A stretch of DNA of 62,651 nucleotides from contig PLUB01000029.1 in assembly GCA_003164755.1 (NCBI GenBank), forward strand, positions 1 through 62,651. Reading direction: 5' to 3'. Below the pieces are notes generated by a model. It was not told where the DNA came from and searched no databases. It saw only the letters and a list, made by a program, of their open reading frames with translations. Of this stretch, positions 1 through 9,990 are shown piece by piece. The translations under genes and the position numbers were made by a program. This stretch comes from Methanosarcina sp. Its GTDB lineage: Archaea > Halobacteriota > Methanosarcinia > Methanosarcinales > Methanosarcinaceae. Each line of letters opens with the position of its first letter. The stretch's first letter is position 1.

Positions 1-640
1 ATTGCATTCATCCCAAGACTTTGAGGTGGATAAATATCATTTTCCGGAGTATCACCAATAGAGAGCACTTCCCAGGGCTCAAGTCCAAGCCGATCAAGAG
101 CCATCTTGAAGAGCCTGCGGTCGGTTTTCTTGATATGATTGTCAGAAGACATAATTGTGAAATTGAAGCGATCGTATAAGCTAAAAAAGCGAAGTTCCTG
201 TTCAGTAAAAACTCTATGGGCGTTCAAAACAATGCACTTAGGTACATTTCGGTATTTATCAAGTAAACGCAGACTCGGGGGGTAAACTTTCAGTTTTCTT
301 CAGGACGCAGTTCTGAAAGCTTTAGCAGTTTCAATTCCAAGCCAATATGGATCTATCTTTTTAAAAGCATAATCGGCACAAATCTCAGCAAAAATTTCTT
401 CGATACGAATATCTGGGTGCTTTTGATCCGAATTGCCCAGCCTACCTATGACTTTCCATTTGTATTCTTCTCTTAATCTATCAGTGTTAATCCGTACTCC
501 ATTATGGAGTGACCAATTGCTTACCCTTTTATTTGTTTCCCAGCTTCGCTCATCGGCCCTGATATCAATAAGGGTTTTGTAGCAATCAAAGATCAAGACT
601 TTAATTTTTTCATTTTGAGCATAGGAATTTGTCTTACAAT
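1..640 (-). pseudogene. HAD-superfamily hydrolase, broken by in-frame TGA and cut by the window edge
   Basis: On the minus strand the frame from about 640 down to 303 encodes a haloacid-dehalogenase N-terminus: a hydrophobic strand followed by FDCYKTLIDI, where the Asp matches the HAD nucleophile. It stops at TGA (302-300). The same frame then runs open to the left edge and encodes the rest of a HAD fold: SSDNHIKKTDRRLF, which supplies the motif III lysine, and SIGDTPENDI, the motif IV acidic loop. So one gene is split by a single opal codon. No ATG opens the frame upstream of the nucleophile; only TTG at 596 is available, while coding-like sequence continues upstream to about 645. The 5' end therefore also looks damaged. 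Substrate unknown. Confidence 0.62.
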
Positions 641-660
641 TTCGTTGAAACTCATAAGGA

Positions 661-1129
661 TTTTAGATTTACATATATCTTTTTATTAGTCACTAATTAG
701 ATCAACATTTATATGTGTAGCTATTGTGGTAATACCTATAATATGGCTACATTGTAGTATATCTCTCAATATATCTATATTTATATTGGTATATTCAACG
801 TCAATCCAGAACAAACATTTTGGAAAAAAGAATTCAGTTTAGCTTGATGGTTTCATGATTATGGTGTGACTATAGAAGTCAACCACCTGCAACTGAAGTA
901 AAAGGCATGAATATCTTTGATAAATCAGCGGTTTTTCAAACAGGGCAAGGAGAAAGATTTACATCTGTTATAATTCATGAGATCAGGATTATATACTTTT
1001 TATACTAATTAGTCTAAGCTATTACTAAATAGGATATATACAAAAAATATCTAAGTTACAACATACATGTAGAATCTTATAACTAATGTTTCTTGTAATT
1101 TACAGTCGATACAGGAAAAACAATATTTT
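661..1129. other. AT-rich intergenic region
   Basis: No supported gene. Around 890-990 on the plus strand there is a short open stretch containing VKGMNIFDKSAVFQTG that reads like coding sequence, but it has no start and I cannot assign it. It may be another decayed gene. Confidence 0.4.
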
Positions 1130-1627
1130 GTGGAAAATGAAAGAAGTTATTGTCTGCAGGAAACTATGAAAGTTAACATAAATGAGGCTAACTTTACAAA
1201 AGTTAACCTTAACGAGAGAAACTTCAAGAGAGTTAATCTTATAGGAGTTGACTTTATAAAAGCCAACTTAAAAAAATCCTGCTTTGAAGGAGTTTATCTT
1301 ATGGAAGGTATCCTTGTGGGGGCTAATTTTAGAAAAGCTAATCTTAAATGGGCCAATATTGAAAAATCTAACCTTGAAGAAGCTAATTTTTAAGGAGCTG
1401 ACCTTAATTTGGCTATACTTAGAGGAGCTAATCTTTTAGAGTATAATTTGGCAATGACTAACTTCACAGGAGCTAACCTTGAAGGGGCTGATCTTATGAA
1501 GGTTAACTTTGAATGGGCGAACGTTAAAGGAACTAACTTTGAAAGAGCTAACTTTGAAGGAGTTAAATTTAGAGAAGCTCACGATTTAACATTTGCACAT
1601 CTTTCTAAAGTGAAGACATTTACATAA
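1130..1627 (+). pseudogene. Pentapeptide-repeat protein split by in-frame TAA
   Basis: The GTG-initiated frame encodes about 30 degenerate pentapeptide repeats of the A(N/D)Lxx type (for example ANFRKANLKWANI, ANLEGADLMKVNF). These normally fold into a right-handed quadrilateral beta-helix. TAA at 1391-1393 interrupts the frame between EEANF and GADLN, exactly in repeat register. The same frame then continues to a natural stop at 1627. The simplest reading is one gene of about 165 codons broken by a single substitution. Alternatively the second half could be expressed from TTG at 1409. No signal peptide or partner domain is visible, and the function of this repeat class is not predictable. 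Confidence 0.72.
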
Positions 1628-2300
1628 TGCAAAATTAGACTAAAAAATTCTCAATTTATTTAGAAAAGAACATGCCCATCTTTTTACGAGATAAATATTT
1701 TCACTTTTTTAGAGACCAATATTTACTCCTTTTAGAGAAAAGTATTATAAAACCATAGAAAAATTCACTAAATTCCTTAGCTATCGATTATAATTTAATA
1801 GCAATTTATTGAAAGTTCTGTAAAAATGACTTTTCTTCGCTCCTCTCTTTAATTACAAAAAAATTCTCTTTTTTAATAAGCCAGAGGTTTTATTTCAAAA
1901 CATGTGCATTAAAAACTAGTTTTATAAGCCTACTCATTGATTCTGGGCTCTTTTTTGTGGTGAAAAAAAAGGAGATGAAATAAGCAAAAATTTAACTTTT
2001 CGTATATGTGCAGGAAACCTACCCGCAAACTCCCTGCTCATCTACTTACAGCAATTTATTCGTTATCCAATATGACTTCAGGAAGCCAGACGACCAAAAG
2101 CTTCCTGCTCATATACTTACAGCGGTTTATTCTACTATCACCATACGACCTAATATCTTATAAAAATTCTAGAATAAATTATTTTGAATAATTTTGGAAA
2201 AGAAACGGTAACAAAATTAAACCAACTTGTAGAATCAGAAAGCAATTGAAGCAACTGGAGCTAAAAAATCCTGGTGGAGATTTTGGTAAGATAATTAAGG
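1628..2300. other. Intergenic region with no supported gene
   Basis: AT-rich, with T-rich stretches after the pentapeptide gene. The only open frame (2006-2191, 61 codons) lies over a local direct repeat, has no ribosome binding site and low-complexity content, and I do not regard it as a gene. Confidence 0.5.
2012..2150. repeat. Two-copy imperfect tandem repeat of about 68 bp
   Basis: The segment with CTGCTCATCTACTTACAGC near 2032-2050 recurs as CTGCTCATATACTTACAGC near 2102-2120. Similar flanks (CAGGAAACC / CAGGAAGCC before, TTTATTC / TTTATTCT after) indicate an old tandem duplication. Confidence 0.6.
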
Positions 2301-2750
2301 TCTACTCCTGCATCATAACATCAGCCGATGTGGGGGATTGCTGTTACTGGGGCTACTGATACAGCTAAGTCTGCCACTGATACCTTATTAACCAAACCCT
2401 GGCTTTCTATTATTATTAACGCAATTCAGGAAGTCGCAAAATATTCCAGTGCATGAACAATCATGCTCTATACAGGATTACTGAAACAATCTGAGTATTG
2501 CTTTTCATAACTCCTTCGATTCTAGTTTTTAGGTTTTATCCAGTAACTGCCCAGATAATATTTTTGTTAGCATTTACAAATGATGCGCCGAGCATGCTAT
2601 TGATTATTATAATGTTAAGTATTCTTATTTGCCTGAAAAATGGGAGATATGAGTTTTATTAATTATGGGTACGATACTTGGAATTATTAAGGTTGCTACA
2701 TTATTTGAAATCCTTTATATATCTATGGATATTTTCAATCTGATTCCATA
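2300..2750 (+). pseudogene. Remnant of a plasma-membrane-type proton-translocating P-type ATPase
   Basis: Reading across three frames reconstructs the C-terminal half of a PMA1-like P-type ATPase: SADVG then IAVTGATDTAKSATD (hinge after the phosphorylation domain), LSIIINAIQE, SRKIFQCMNNHALYRI, then FYPVTAQIIFLLAFTND (transmembrane segment with the conserved Asn-Asp), LPEKWEI and MGTILGIIKVATLFEI. There are frameshifts near 2335, 2430 and 2640, and a TGA at an expected Arg position near 2490. The N-terminal actuator and phosphorylation domains are absent. In the live family the protein pumps protons across the cytoplasmic membrane; this copy cannot. Confidence 0.75.
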
Positions 2751-2944
2751 GGTAATTCAGTCCTTTATCTATCGAAGCTTCCATAGCAGGCAACTTAACA
2801 ATGTTTATATCAAGAACTAAAGACTACTTATGTTCTGCACTTTTTTGAAAGTACTTGAGGAACTAGTTTCATCACGCACTTTAATATTAAATTATAAAAA
2901 TGACAGGCTTTTTAAAAAACAAATCATTCTCTTAAGAGCCTCTT

Positions 2945-5900
2945 TCACTCAACAAAATAAATCATTTCATTTGGCATGAGGGTTAATTCATTATTTTCGA
3001 TTTCGGACTGGACAAGCTTTTCTATTCTTTCCCATGTATTTTTGTGTGTTGTTTTTATTCCGAGGACTCTCGAAGCCTGAACAATCAGATCTTCAAGAGG
3101 AGTAGAATACTGGGAATTTAAAACAAAGCTGACAGCTTTTTTTATTTCCTCGTCACAAATCCATTCAATTTTCGCTGATACTTCACCATCGCGCCTGCGC
3201 AGGAGGCATACAGGTTCTGAAGATGGCCAGAAGAATTCGCCTTCAACTCTGATCTTTCCGGCACTCTCTGCAAGTGCCACTGAATCTAATATACGCCTTT
3301 TGATTTTTCCGAACATGCGGGAAATTCCTACATGCGCTTTGATCCGCTGCATCAAAAACTCTGCATGAATAGGGCCTTCAAATTCTATAATCCTTATAAC
3401 TGCCTCCGTAAGTTTTTCATCTGAAAGCTTAAAGAAGTCTACATAATGCGGAAGTCCTGAAGAGTAGCAGACCCTATAAAGGGGGACAGCAGCTTCGAGA
3501 AATTCATTCTTCCCCAAAAGTTTTTCAGCACCTTTTGGAAGCGATGATTCTCCAAAATTTTTAACTTCATTTTTGTTTTTTAAGTATAGACTAACTCTGG
3601 AATGAGGCTTTGATTGACTTCTGGAATCAATCCCGAGTTTAGCTTTAGATACAATTTCAGTCTCGATTTCAGATTCTAAATTCCACACTTTGCCAGCGTA
3701 ATTATTCTCCTCTGAATCAGATTCTGGCTCAAAATGCCCAACTGAGCCATAAATATAAGCAAACTCGTTGAGCCTTTTGTTTTTCTTTTTTTTCCCGGTA
3801 GCTGAAATGGAATATATTTCAGGATAAGCCTGGTAAAAACTTACTCTTTCAGGCTCTGGCTCAGGTATTATTTCGGATGAATTTTCTTTTTCAGAGCAGA
3901 GATTCACATTGAATTTCAAGGATTTTGATTTCCCGAACTTCTTTGTACTTTTTTTATGAGGGTTCACATCTGCCAGCAAAGCTATGGAATCTGATCTTAG
4001 AGCCATTTCTGGCAGAAAATCCTCTTTTGAAGAGTCTATTAGTCCCTCTTTTAGTCCAAGAGAGAAGTCTGAATAAGGCTCTTCGTCTACAGCGTTGGAA
4101 ATAGCTAATGATGGTGATTTTTTTTCACGGAATTCAAATCCCAGATTTTCATCGGCTTTGTTCTCCATATTATCAATAGATGAAAATGTTTCTGCAGGAC
4201 AACTTGCTAACTTTTTTATAGAATTGTTGTGTGCTTGTTCACCCCAGGAAGAAGGCTCGTTTATAGTCAAAACTTCTGGTTCGAGTTTTGCTTGTAGATT
4301 TTCCTGCTTTATAGCTTTCTTTACAGCTCCAAGTAGTTTTTCTTTGCTTTCTTTCGGGTGCAGGTACCAGTCCGTTGACCAGACTCTGTAGATTCTCCAA
4401 CCAAGTCCTTCAAGCACCTGCTGACGAAGGCGGTCACGGTCCCTAGCAACATGATATAAATAGTAGCTTTCTCCATCACACTCGACTCCAAGCACGTATC
4501 TTCCTGGATTGCCTGGATCAGGAATTGCAAGGTCGAGCCTGTACCCGGCACAACCTATCTGTCTGTGGACTTCGCAGGCGTTTTCTACTAGAAAATCATA
4601 AATAACCTCTTCAAAAGGAGATTCTGAGGCTCCATTATTGTATGTAGGTGGCGTGAGCCTCCCGCTCTCTGCAAACTCAAGGAATACTTTGAGAGATCGA
4701 AGTCCAAAAGATGAGTTTTCATCAAGGTTCAAGTTCCTTGATGTAAAGTTCGCAAAAACAACGCACTTTTCTCTTGCCCGAGTGATAAGTACATTTAGGC
4801 GCCTTTCTCCTCCTTCTCGGTTAAGGGGGCCGAAGTTCAGGGAAAGTTTTCCGCTATTATCAAATCCGAAACCCACACTCAGTATAATTACATCTCTCTC
4901 ATCACCCTGGATGGTTTCGAGGTTTTTCACAAAAAAATGTTCTTCTCTCTCATTTCCTGGATTCAAATCAAATCCGGGGTTTGCTTTCAGAAGAGTCTCA
5001 ATCTCTTCCTGAATAGCTTCCTGCTGTTTTATATTAAAGGTCCCAACCCCGAGGCTTTTATTTGGGTACTTGCTAAAGTGTTCGAAAACTGCCTTTGCAA
5101 CAACCCTTGCTTCTATTCTATTGACTCCACTTTTTCCCCTATCATAAACCGTATCCTTAAGATGCACAAATTTCAACCCAAGACGTTCATCTTTCTGCAT
5201 GGGGGAGGGATAAACATAAAGTCGATTGCTGTAGAATTCCTGGTTTGAAACAGCAATTAAAGACTCATGCCTACTCCTGTAGTGCCAACGAAGAGTCTTG
5301 ATTGGGAAACTACGCTTGCAAACATTCAAAATACTTTCAAGATCTCCTGCTGCAGCGTAATCTTCAGGGTCTCTTTCCGGAGATTCAAAAATACCATCGA
5401 AAAAGTCGGTAGGTGGAAGCTGTTTTGAATCTCCCATTACTACAACCTGCTTCCCGCGTAGTAGAGCTCCAACCGCATCTTCTGGCTTAACCTGGCTTGC
5501 TTCGTCAAAAATGATCACATCAAAGTGTGTGCTTCTCGGATCGAGATACTGACCAATTGAAAGTGGGCTCATCATAAAACAGGGCTTAATTTTCTGTACT
5601 AGACCACCTGCTTTTTTCATGAGTTTACGAATAGGCATATGGCCACGTTTTCTATTAAACTCATTGAGCAAAATTCCGGCTTCCGAAGCTCTTGATGCTC
5701 CATAAGTCAACTTCGGAGTTTCGTCATAAACAGAACATGTAATTCTTTTTCTATTTTCCAGAAGGACCTTTTTGTCAAGCTCTATGAATTTATTAATCTT
5801 GCTTTCATGCAGCTCCCTAATAAAAGTAGAAAGTGCCTGCCTTTTCCTGAAGGTACGGTGCAGGAGATTCTCGGCATAGTTACCTTCAAAAGCAGGGATC

Positions 5901-8413
5901 ATATCACATACTTCTATTTTTCCGGCTTCAATATCTTCCATCATAGGTGCTGCTTTTGTTTCCATCCACACTTTCTTGTATCCAAGGTACTGACTCCAGA
6001 ATACCAGAGACGAAGTTTCTGCTTCCCAGATGGTCATAGAGTATTTTAACTGATTGAGCTTTGCGGCTTCCAGATCTTTTCCGAATATTTTTCCAAAATC
6101 TGCGCCTATGAGGATACCACTTTTTTCAATTAACCTTAAAAAGGATTTTTTTGCTTCCATAACCCCTTTTATTGCAGATTCAAGAGCAGCTCTGTCAACC
6201 CCGTTTACTACAAGTCCAAAAATTTTATCAGTGAAAATGCCTTCAGTTATATTTTTTCGGAAGGAAGTAATCCACCTTCCATACTCATCCAGAACAGCAG
6301 GGTCACTTTCAAGACCTTTCCAATGTTCTGGAAAATATCTTTCACCCATTGCCCCATTACTTTCAAGCTCCAGTATGCAGGATTTATATTCAGAAAGACA
6401 GGCCAGATCAAGAAGAATTCTATCGTTTTGAGATGGCCCACCTGAAACGTAGCAGGAAGAAATTTCTGTTTTCAGTTTTCGGTAACTGGGATATATAACC
6501 TTTAGAAACTTGCGGGATAATTCCTCGAATTCCGAGGTATCAAGATCGCAAATCGAAGGATAAAAGGTATTGTCTACAAAAATTTTCAGCTCTCTGTACT
6601 GCCTGAGTCTCGCAATTAGAGTCTCAGCTATAACTCTTGATGACTCAGAATCCCACTCTAGATTATGGAGTATCTTTTCAGGGCAGGATTTTGACCTCTC
6701 TAGGAGTTTTGCAGCATCAATTATTGTTGTAATTTCTTCAAGTGTATGGGGCCTGGAGGTTCCAGAACAGTCGTTGAGAGTCTTTATAGCTGCTTCCAAG
6801 TATCCAAAAGAAGTGGCGCATTCGCTGATTATGGACCCAATTTCCAAAATATCTGAGGGAAGCACAAGCCCGGGCTCACAGCCATACCATGGGTTTTTCT
6901 TGGGTGTCCCGAGGCAAGGGAGTACTTGACTCAATTTTTCTAAAATAGACTTTGCTTCTGCCCAATCTTCTGATTCCCAATTTTCAGGATTCTGAAATTC
7001 GTAGAGGGGCATTTTCAAACCTTTTGCCTCAAAATAAGCTATTGTCTTCTCCCTTATCCCATAGAGTGTATAAAAGCTTGGATAGAGCTTTCCTGCAGGT
7101 TCTTCTAGAGACAGAGCATACTCGTTGAGTTCTTTTTTCATTTTTTCGAGTTCTCTGATATCTCTTTCAGAGCTTATGGATACTGGAGCTATGCGATTCA
7201 TTCCTTTTTCCAGCTCTTCAAGCACTACCTTTTTTCGTGTTTTGTTGCTGTGGATATCCAGACAGAGTTCTCCAAGCCCTGCAGAATCCAGTCGACTTTT
7301 TACAACATGGAGCGCAGCCATCTTTTCACTCACGAAAAGTATGCTTTTTCCATGGGCCATCAGTTCTGCAATTGTATTTGCAATTGTCTGGGACTTGCCG
7401 GTTCCTGGAGGGCCCTCCACGACAAGATTTTTTCCCGCTTTCACATCCTCAATGACTGCGATCTGCGATGAGTCGGCATCCATTATGTGGTAAGTATCTT
7501 TTGCTGATAGCTTCATATCAACATCTTTTTCTAGGAAGCCAGAAACCTCACACTCTGGATATTGAGGGTTAAAAATTTTCTGAATAAGAGGATGCTCTGC
7601 AGGAGACATGCCCTCAGGCCAGGTTGCGGGATCAAGATCCTTATACATGACAAACTTTTTAAAGTTGAAAAGGTCAAGGCAAATTTCATGCAAAATTTTC
7701 CAATCCTTTTTTTCGCGGATTGCTGCAGATACTGCATTGAAATATTCTTCAATTCCTGTTGCCTTCTCAGGCATCTCAAAATCCGGAATCTGGATTCCAA
7801 ATTCTTTCATTTTTGCCTGTAGGGTAATTGAAGTGAGGATCTCGTCTCCAGTCCATTGGATACTGAAGTTTCGGCCCTTTCCTATTCTTTTGAGTTCAAT
7901 AGGGATTAAGAGAATAGGAGCAGTTGAATTTTTTATGCTCGACTTGCTATCACTCCACTGCAGGAAGTTTATTGCAAGGTAAAGCACAGGATATCCCTGT
8001 TCCTCAAAGATGGAATTTGACTGGTTAAAAACATAAAACAGTTTTCGACCTAGATTTTCGCTATCATCAGTAGTTTCCAGAAAATGTTCGGAGCAGGAAT
8101 TTTTGGGTTCATTTTTTTCTCCAGAATCGAGAATTTTCCCTATTGTTCTCAAAAGCATGCTATTGTTTTCGTAAGTATCTCCTTCTCTTTCATCCCCGTT
8201 TTCAACTTTGCTTATTTGTCTAGACCGAATTTTAGACTTAAATTTCATTAACTTTTCCTGGAGAACGAATAGCTCATAAATTTCCTCGGGATTTCTGCCT
8301 GCAATTGAGATGGTCCTTTTTCGGGAAAAGTGGTAATTTAGAAGATTATTGCGGAGGGACATATCAAGTAAATTTTGCCTTAATGTTTCCAATTCCTTAA
8401 CTACCTCTACCAT
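2945..8413 (-). CDS. DUF4011 / superfamily I helicase / Vsr-like nuclease / DUF3320 protein, candidate antiviral effector
   Basis: 1822 residues, by far the largest gene here. The N-terminal 300 residues match DUF4011 (LRQNLLDMSLRNNLLNY near residue 11). Walker A is GPPGTGKS at 334-341 and Walker B with FDEASQVKPEDA lies near 965. Further SF1 motifs are GDSKQLPP, ETIQGDERD and LNVLITRARE. Near 1270-1365 there is a short very-short-patch-repair/DUF559-type nuclease domain (VLGVECDGESYY, with the acidic and Arg-rich elements of that fold). A charged low-complexity linker of about 280 residues follows, then a C-terminal DUF3320-like domain from about 1650. Established: DUF4011-helicase-nuclease proteins recur in archaeal and bacterial defence islands, and I recall one such architecture tested as antiviral. 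Inferred: this is a stand-alone nucleic-acid-sensing or degrading defence protein. No methylase or partner gene is adjacent. The ATG at 8413 follows a TATA-like box. Confidence 0.85.
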   Translation of the reverse strand: MVEVVKELETLRQNLLDMSLRNNLLNYHFSRKRTISIAGRNPEEIYELFVLQEKLMKFKSKIRSRQISKVENGDEREGDTYENNSMLLRTIGKILDSGEKNEPKNSCSEHFLETTDDSENLGRKLFYVFNQSNSIFEEQGYPVLYLAINFLQWSDSKSSIKNSTAPILLIPIELKRIGKGRNFSIQWTGDEILTSITLQAKMKEFGIQIPDFEMPEKATGIEEYFNAVSAAIREKKDWKILHEICLDLFNFKKFVMYKDLDPATWPEGMSPAEHPLIQKIFNPQYPECEVSGFLEKDVDMKLSAKDTYHIMDADSSQIAVIEDVKAGKNLVVEGPPGTGKSQTIANTIAELMAHGKSILFVSEKMAALHVVKSRLDSAGLGELCLDIHSNKTRKKVVLEELEKGMNRIAPVSISSERDIRELEKMKKELNEYALSLEEPAGKLYPSFYTLYGIREKTIAYFEAKGLKMPLYEFQNPENWESEDWAEAKSILEKLSQVLPCLGTPKKNPWYGCEPGLVLPSDILEIGSIISECATSFGYLEAAIKTLNDCSGTSRPHTLEEITTIIDAAKLLERSKSCPEKILHNLEWDSESSRVIAETLIARLRQYRELKIFVDNTFYPSICDLDTSEFEELSRKFLKVIYPSYRKLKTEISSCYVSGGPSQNDRILLDLACLSEYKSCILELESNGAMGERYFPEHWKGLESDPAVLDEYGRWITSFRKNITEGIFTDKIFGLVVNGVDRAALESAIKGVMEAKKSFLRLIEKSGILIGADFGKIFGKDLEAAKLNQLKYSMTIWEAETSSLVFWSQYLGYKKVWMETKAAPMMEDIEAGKIEVCDMIPAFEGNYAENLLHRTFRKRQALSTFIRELHESKINKFIELDKKVLLENRKRITCSVYDETPKLTYGASRASEAGILLNEFNRKRGHMPIRKLMKKAGGLVQKIKPCFMMSPLSIGQYLDPRSTHFDVIIFDEASQVKPEDAVGALLRGKQVVVMGDSKQLPPTDFFDGIFESPERDPEDYAAAGDLESILNVCKRSFPIKTLRWHYRSRHESLIAVSNQEFYSNRLYVYPSPMQKDERLGLKFVHLKDTVYDRGKSGVNRIEARVVAKAVFEHFSKYPNKSLGVGTFNIKQQEAIQEEIETLLKANPGFDLNPGNEREEHFFVKNLETIQGDERDVIILSVGFGFDNSGKLSLNFGPLNREGGERRLNVLITRAREKCVVFANFTSRNLNLDENSSFGLRSLKVFLEFAESGRLTPPTYNNGASESPFEEVIYDFLVENACEVHRQIGCAGYRLDLAIPDPGNPGRYVLGVECDGESYYLYHVARDRDRLRQQVLEGLGWRIYRVWSTDWYLHPKESKEKLLGAVKKAIKQENLQAKLEPEVLTINEPSSWGEQAHNNSIKKLASCPAETFSSIDNMENKADENLGFEFREKKSPSLAISNAVDEEPYSDFSLGLKEGLIDSSKEDFLPEMALRSDSIALLADVNPHKKSTKKFGKSKSLKFNVNLCSEKENSSEIIPEPEPERVSFYQAYPEIYSISATGKKKKNKRLNEFAYIYGSVGHFEPESDSEENNYAGKVWNLESEIETEIVSKAKLGIDSRSQSKPHSRVSLYLKNKNEVKNFGESSLPKGAEKLLGKNEFLEAAVPLYRVCYSSGLPHYVDFFKLSDEKLTEAVIRIIEFEGPIHAEFLMQRIKAHVGISRMFGKIKRRILDSVALAESAGKIRVEGEFFWPSSEPVCLLRRRDGEVSAKIEWICDEEIKKAVSFVLNSQYSTPLEDLIVQASRVLGIKTTHKNTWERIEKLVQSEIENNELTLMPNEMIYFVE

Positions 8414-8437
8414 AAAATACCAGGCCTGATCAAATAA

Positions 8438-8453
8438 ATATAAAAATATATAA
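8438..8453 (-). promoter_or_regulatory. TATA-box-like element upstream of the DUF4011 gene
   Basis: On the minus strand a TTATATATTTTTATA stretch lies 25-40 bases before the ATG, matching archaeal TATA spacing for a short leader. The region is AT-rich throughout, so the assignment is tentative. Confidence 0.4.
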
Positions 8454-8655
8454 TACGGAGTATGAATGTATATTAATTATTAATAAATTTTATCATGTTT
8501 TATCGAAAACAAAGTTCAAAATGGATTATAAATATAGTTATAGAGGATTTAAACATTATTCACTGAAATCATACATATTATAATAATTAATTATTAAAAT
8601 AATTCCCTTATATATGAGAATTATTTCTTTCCTATTAGAGCTTTTCTCTAATATT

Positions 8656-8749
8656 ATGGAAAATTTTGATAAATCCTAAATTTAGTCATATGTACATAAA
8701 CTTTATATTAATGACTCGTGAAAATCAGAGGTTTCTCGAAATCTTCTAT
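8656..8749 (+). repeat. Family A dispersed element, copy 1
   Basis: Left end GATAAATCC, core TGACTCGTGAAAATCAGAGG, right end GTTTCTCGAAATCTTCTA. It matches ten other copies in the window over 75-90 bp. Confidence 0.75.
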
Positions 8750-8900
8750 GAATTGTTCCTTTTAATTTTGGCAATTAGATTGTTAATCTTTTATGTAATA
8801 TATATTTCTTTGATTTTCAGGCTGTAAAGCTATGACATCACTATTTACTTACTCTTAGTCTTCTTTGGAGGGGGCGATAGACATCTGATCGCCACAGGTC

Positions 8901-8960
8901 CTTTATATCAAGTTTATGCACATGTGACTAAATTTAGGATTTATCAAAATTTTCTTTATT
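8901..8960 (-). repeat. Family A dispersed element, copy 2 (partial)
   Basis: Only one half is recognisable: CATGTGACTAAATTTAGG followed by ATTTATCAAAAT. It lies in inverse orientation to copy 1, about 150 bp away. Confidence 0.6.
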
Positions 8961-9149
8961 TATTTATAAGTCCATTCAATCCCATTACTGCAATTTTCCT
9001 ATTCTGTTCCTCAGTTAGGAGTTCTCAAAACTCAGGTATTGTTACAGAATACATAATTGGATACTCTTAGCACATGTTTAACTATTCTGCGAACATATAT
9101 TCATAGAACCAAATTTTAGAGAATCCCCCCTGTTATTATGCTATGAAGT

Positions 9150-9705
9150 TTATACCAAAGTGTGACTTATCACCCTTTTTGGTCTAAGTTAAGTTTCTGA
9201 ATTTTCTTATTTTTGCTTCATTTTTTTCGATATTTCTCCGATTTTGCGTGCCCAGGATCTGAGTGTATAAAAATAGCGTCCTAAATAATTTCCTTTTTTA
9301 TTTTCAAACCAAAATAATAAAATTAACTTTGAAACTGTCTTTATATTTACTCTTTTTTATATCTCTAAATAGTTATTTTCCTGAATAGTCAGACTTGGGT
9401 ACTGTCTGGTATGTACTCAGAAAAACTACAAAATTTCTTGAAGAAAAATCGGTCAATGCATTGATTATCAAGGTCAAAATTGGAAAGATCATTCCATTGT
9501 TGTAAGACCAAAATTTAAAAAATAATTACTTCTTTAGCTTCAGGTCTGCTTAGGAAGTTGTTTTGTACAAATATATGGACTCTCATTGATACGATAAGAT
9601 TTCCAATCAATTAAGGGATCAACCTCAGCAAGTTTGTCTCCAAGTTATTGAAGAAATTTATATTACTCTTTAAGAGCAAAATCAGTAAGAGTCATAATAA
9701 GTAAT
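9150..9705 (-). mobile_element. Degenerate IS5-like transposase, copy 1
   Basis: On the minus strand the sequence reads TLTDFALKE, GDKLAEVDPLIDWKSYRI, then with several stops and frameshifts through to KKG-KSHFG, about the first 200 residues of an IS5-family transposase. It is homologous along its length with 30195-31055 and 41290-41825. The C-terminal part is missing and the copy is non-functional. Confidence 0.7.
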
Positions 9706-9789
9706 AATTAATTTTAAGAGATTGAAAATATCCTATAACCAAACGTATAGGAGTTCATCGAAATTATCTATAATTTGTTTACATATCTC

Positions 9790-9878
9790 CCCATTATTTT
9801 TCATTGGAAGTTAAATTAATTTTTAAGCACTTTCAGGTTGGAAAATAGATTGCATTCTCTACATCTATGGAAAATAGG
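9790..9878 (-). repeat. Family B dispersed element, copy 1
   Basis: Reverse orientation. Contains the conserved TTAATTTTTAAGC block and GAAAATAGATTGCATTC shared with the five other family B copies. Confidence 0.65.
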
Positions 9879-9990
9879 ATCTAGTCCCATTTTACGTTTT
9901 CTTTAATTTTACGTAAATGCGGGATCTGAAATTATTAGGACCGTTATTTAATAAGCTAATTTAACTCTCGCATTATAAAAAGAGAGAAGA

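Larger units (their letters stand above)
8414..9990. other. 1.6-kb intergenic region made of decayed mobile DNA
   Basis: Contains two family A elements in opposite orientation, a hairpin near 8874-8893 (GGCGAT...ATCGCC), a degenerate IS5-like transposase (9150-9705) and a reversed family B element. I see no functional gene. Confidence 0.6.

Noticed and set aside
2006..2191. 61-codon ORF
   Set aside because: It is created by a tandem repeat, lacks a ribosome site and has no protein-like composition.
4095..7982. Several 70-125 codon ORFs opposite the DUF4011 gene
   Set aside because: They are antisense shadows of a gene with continuous recognisable domains.
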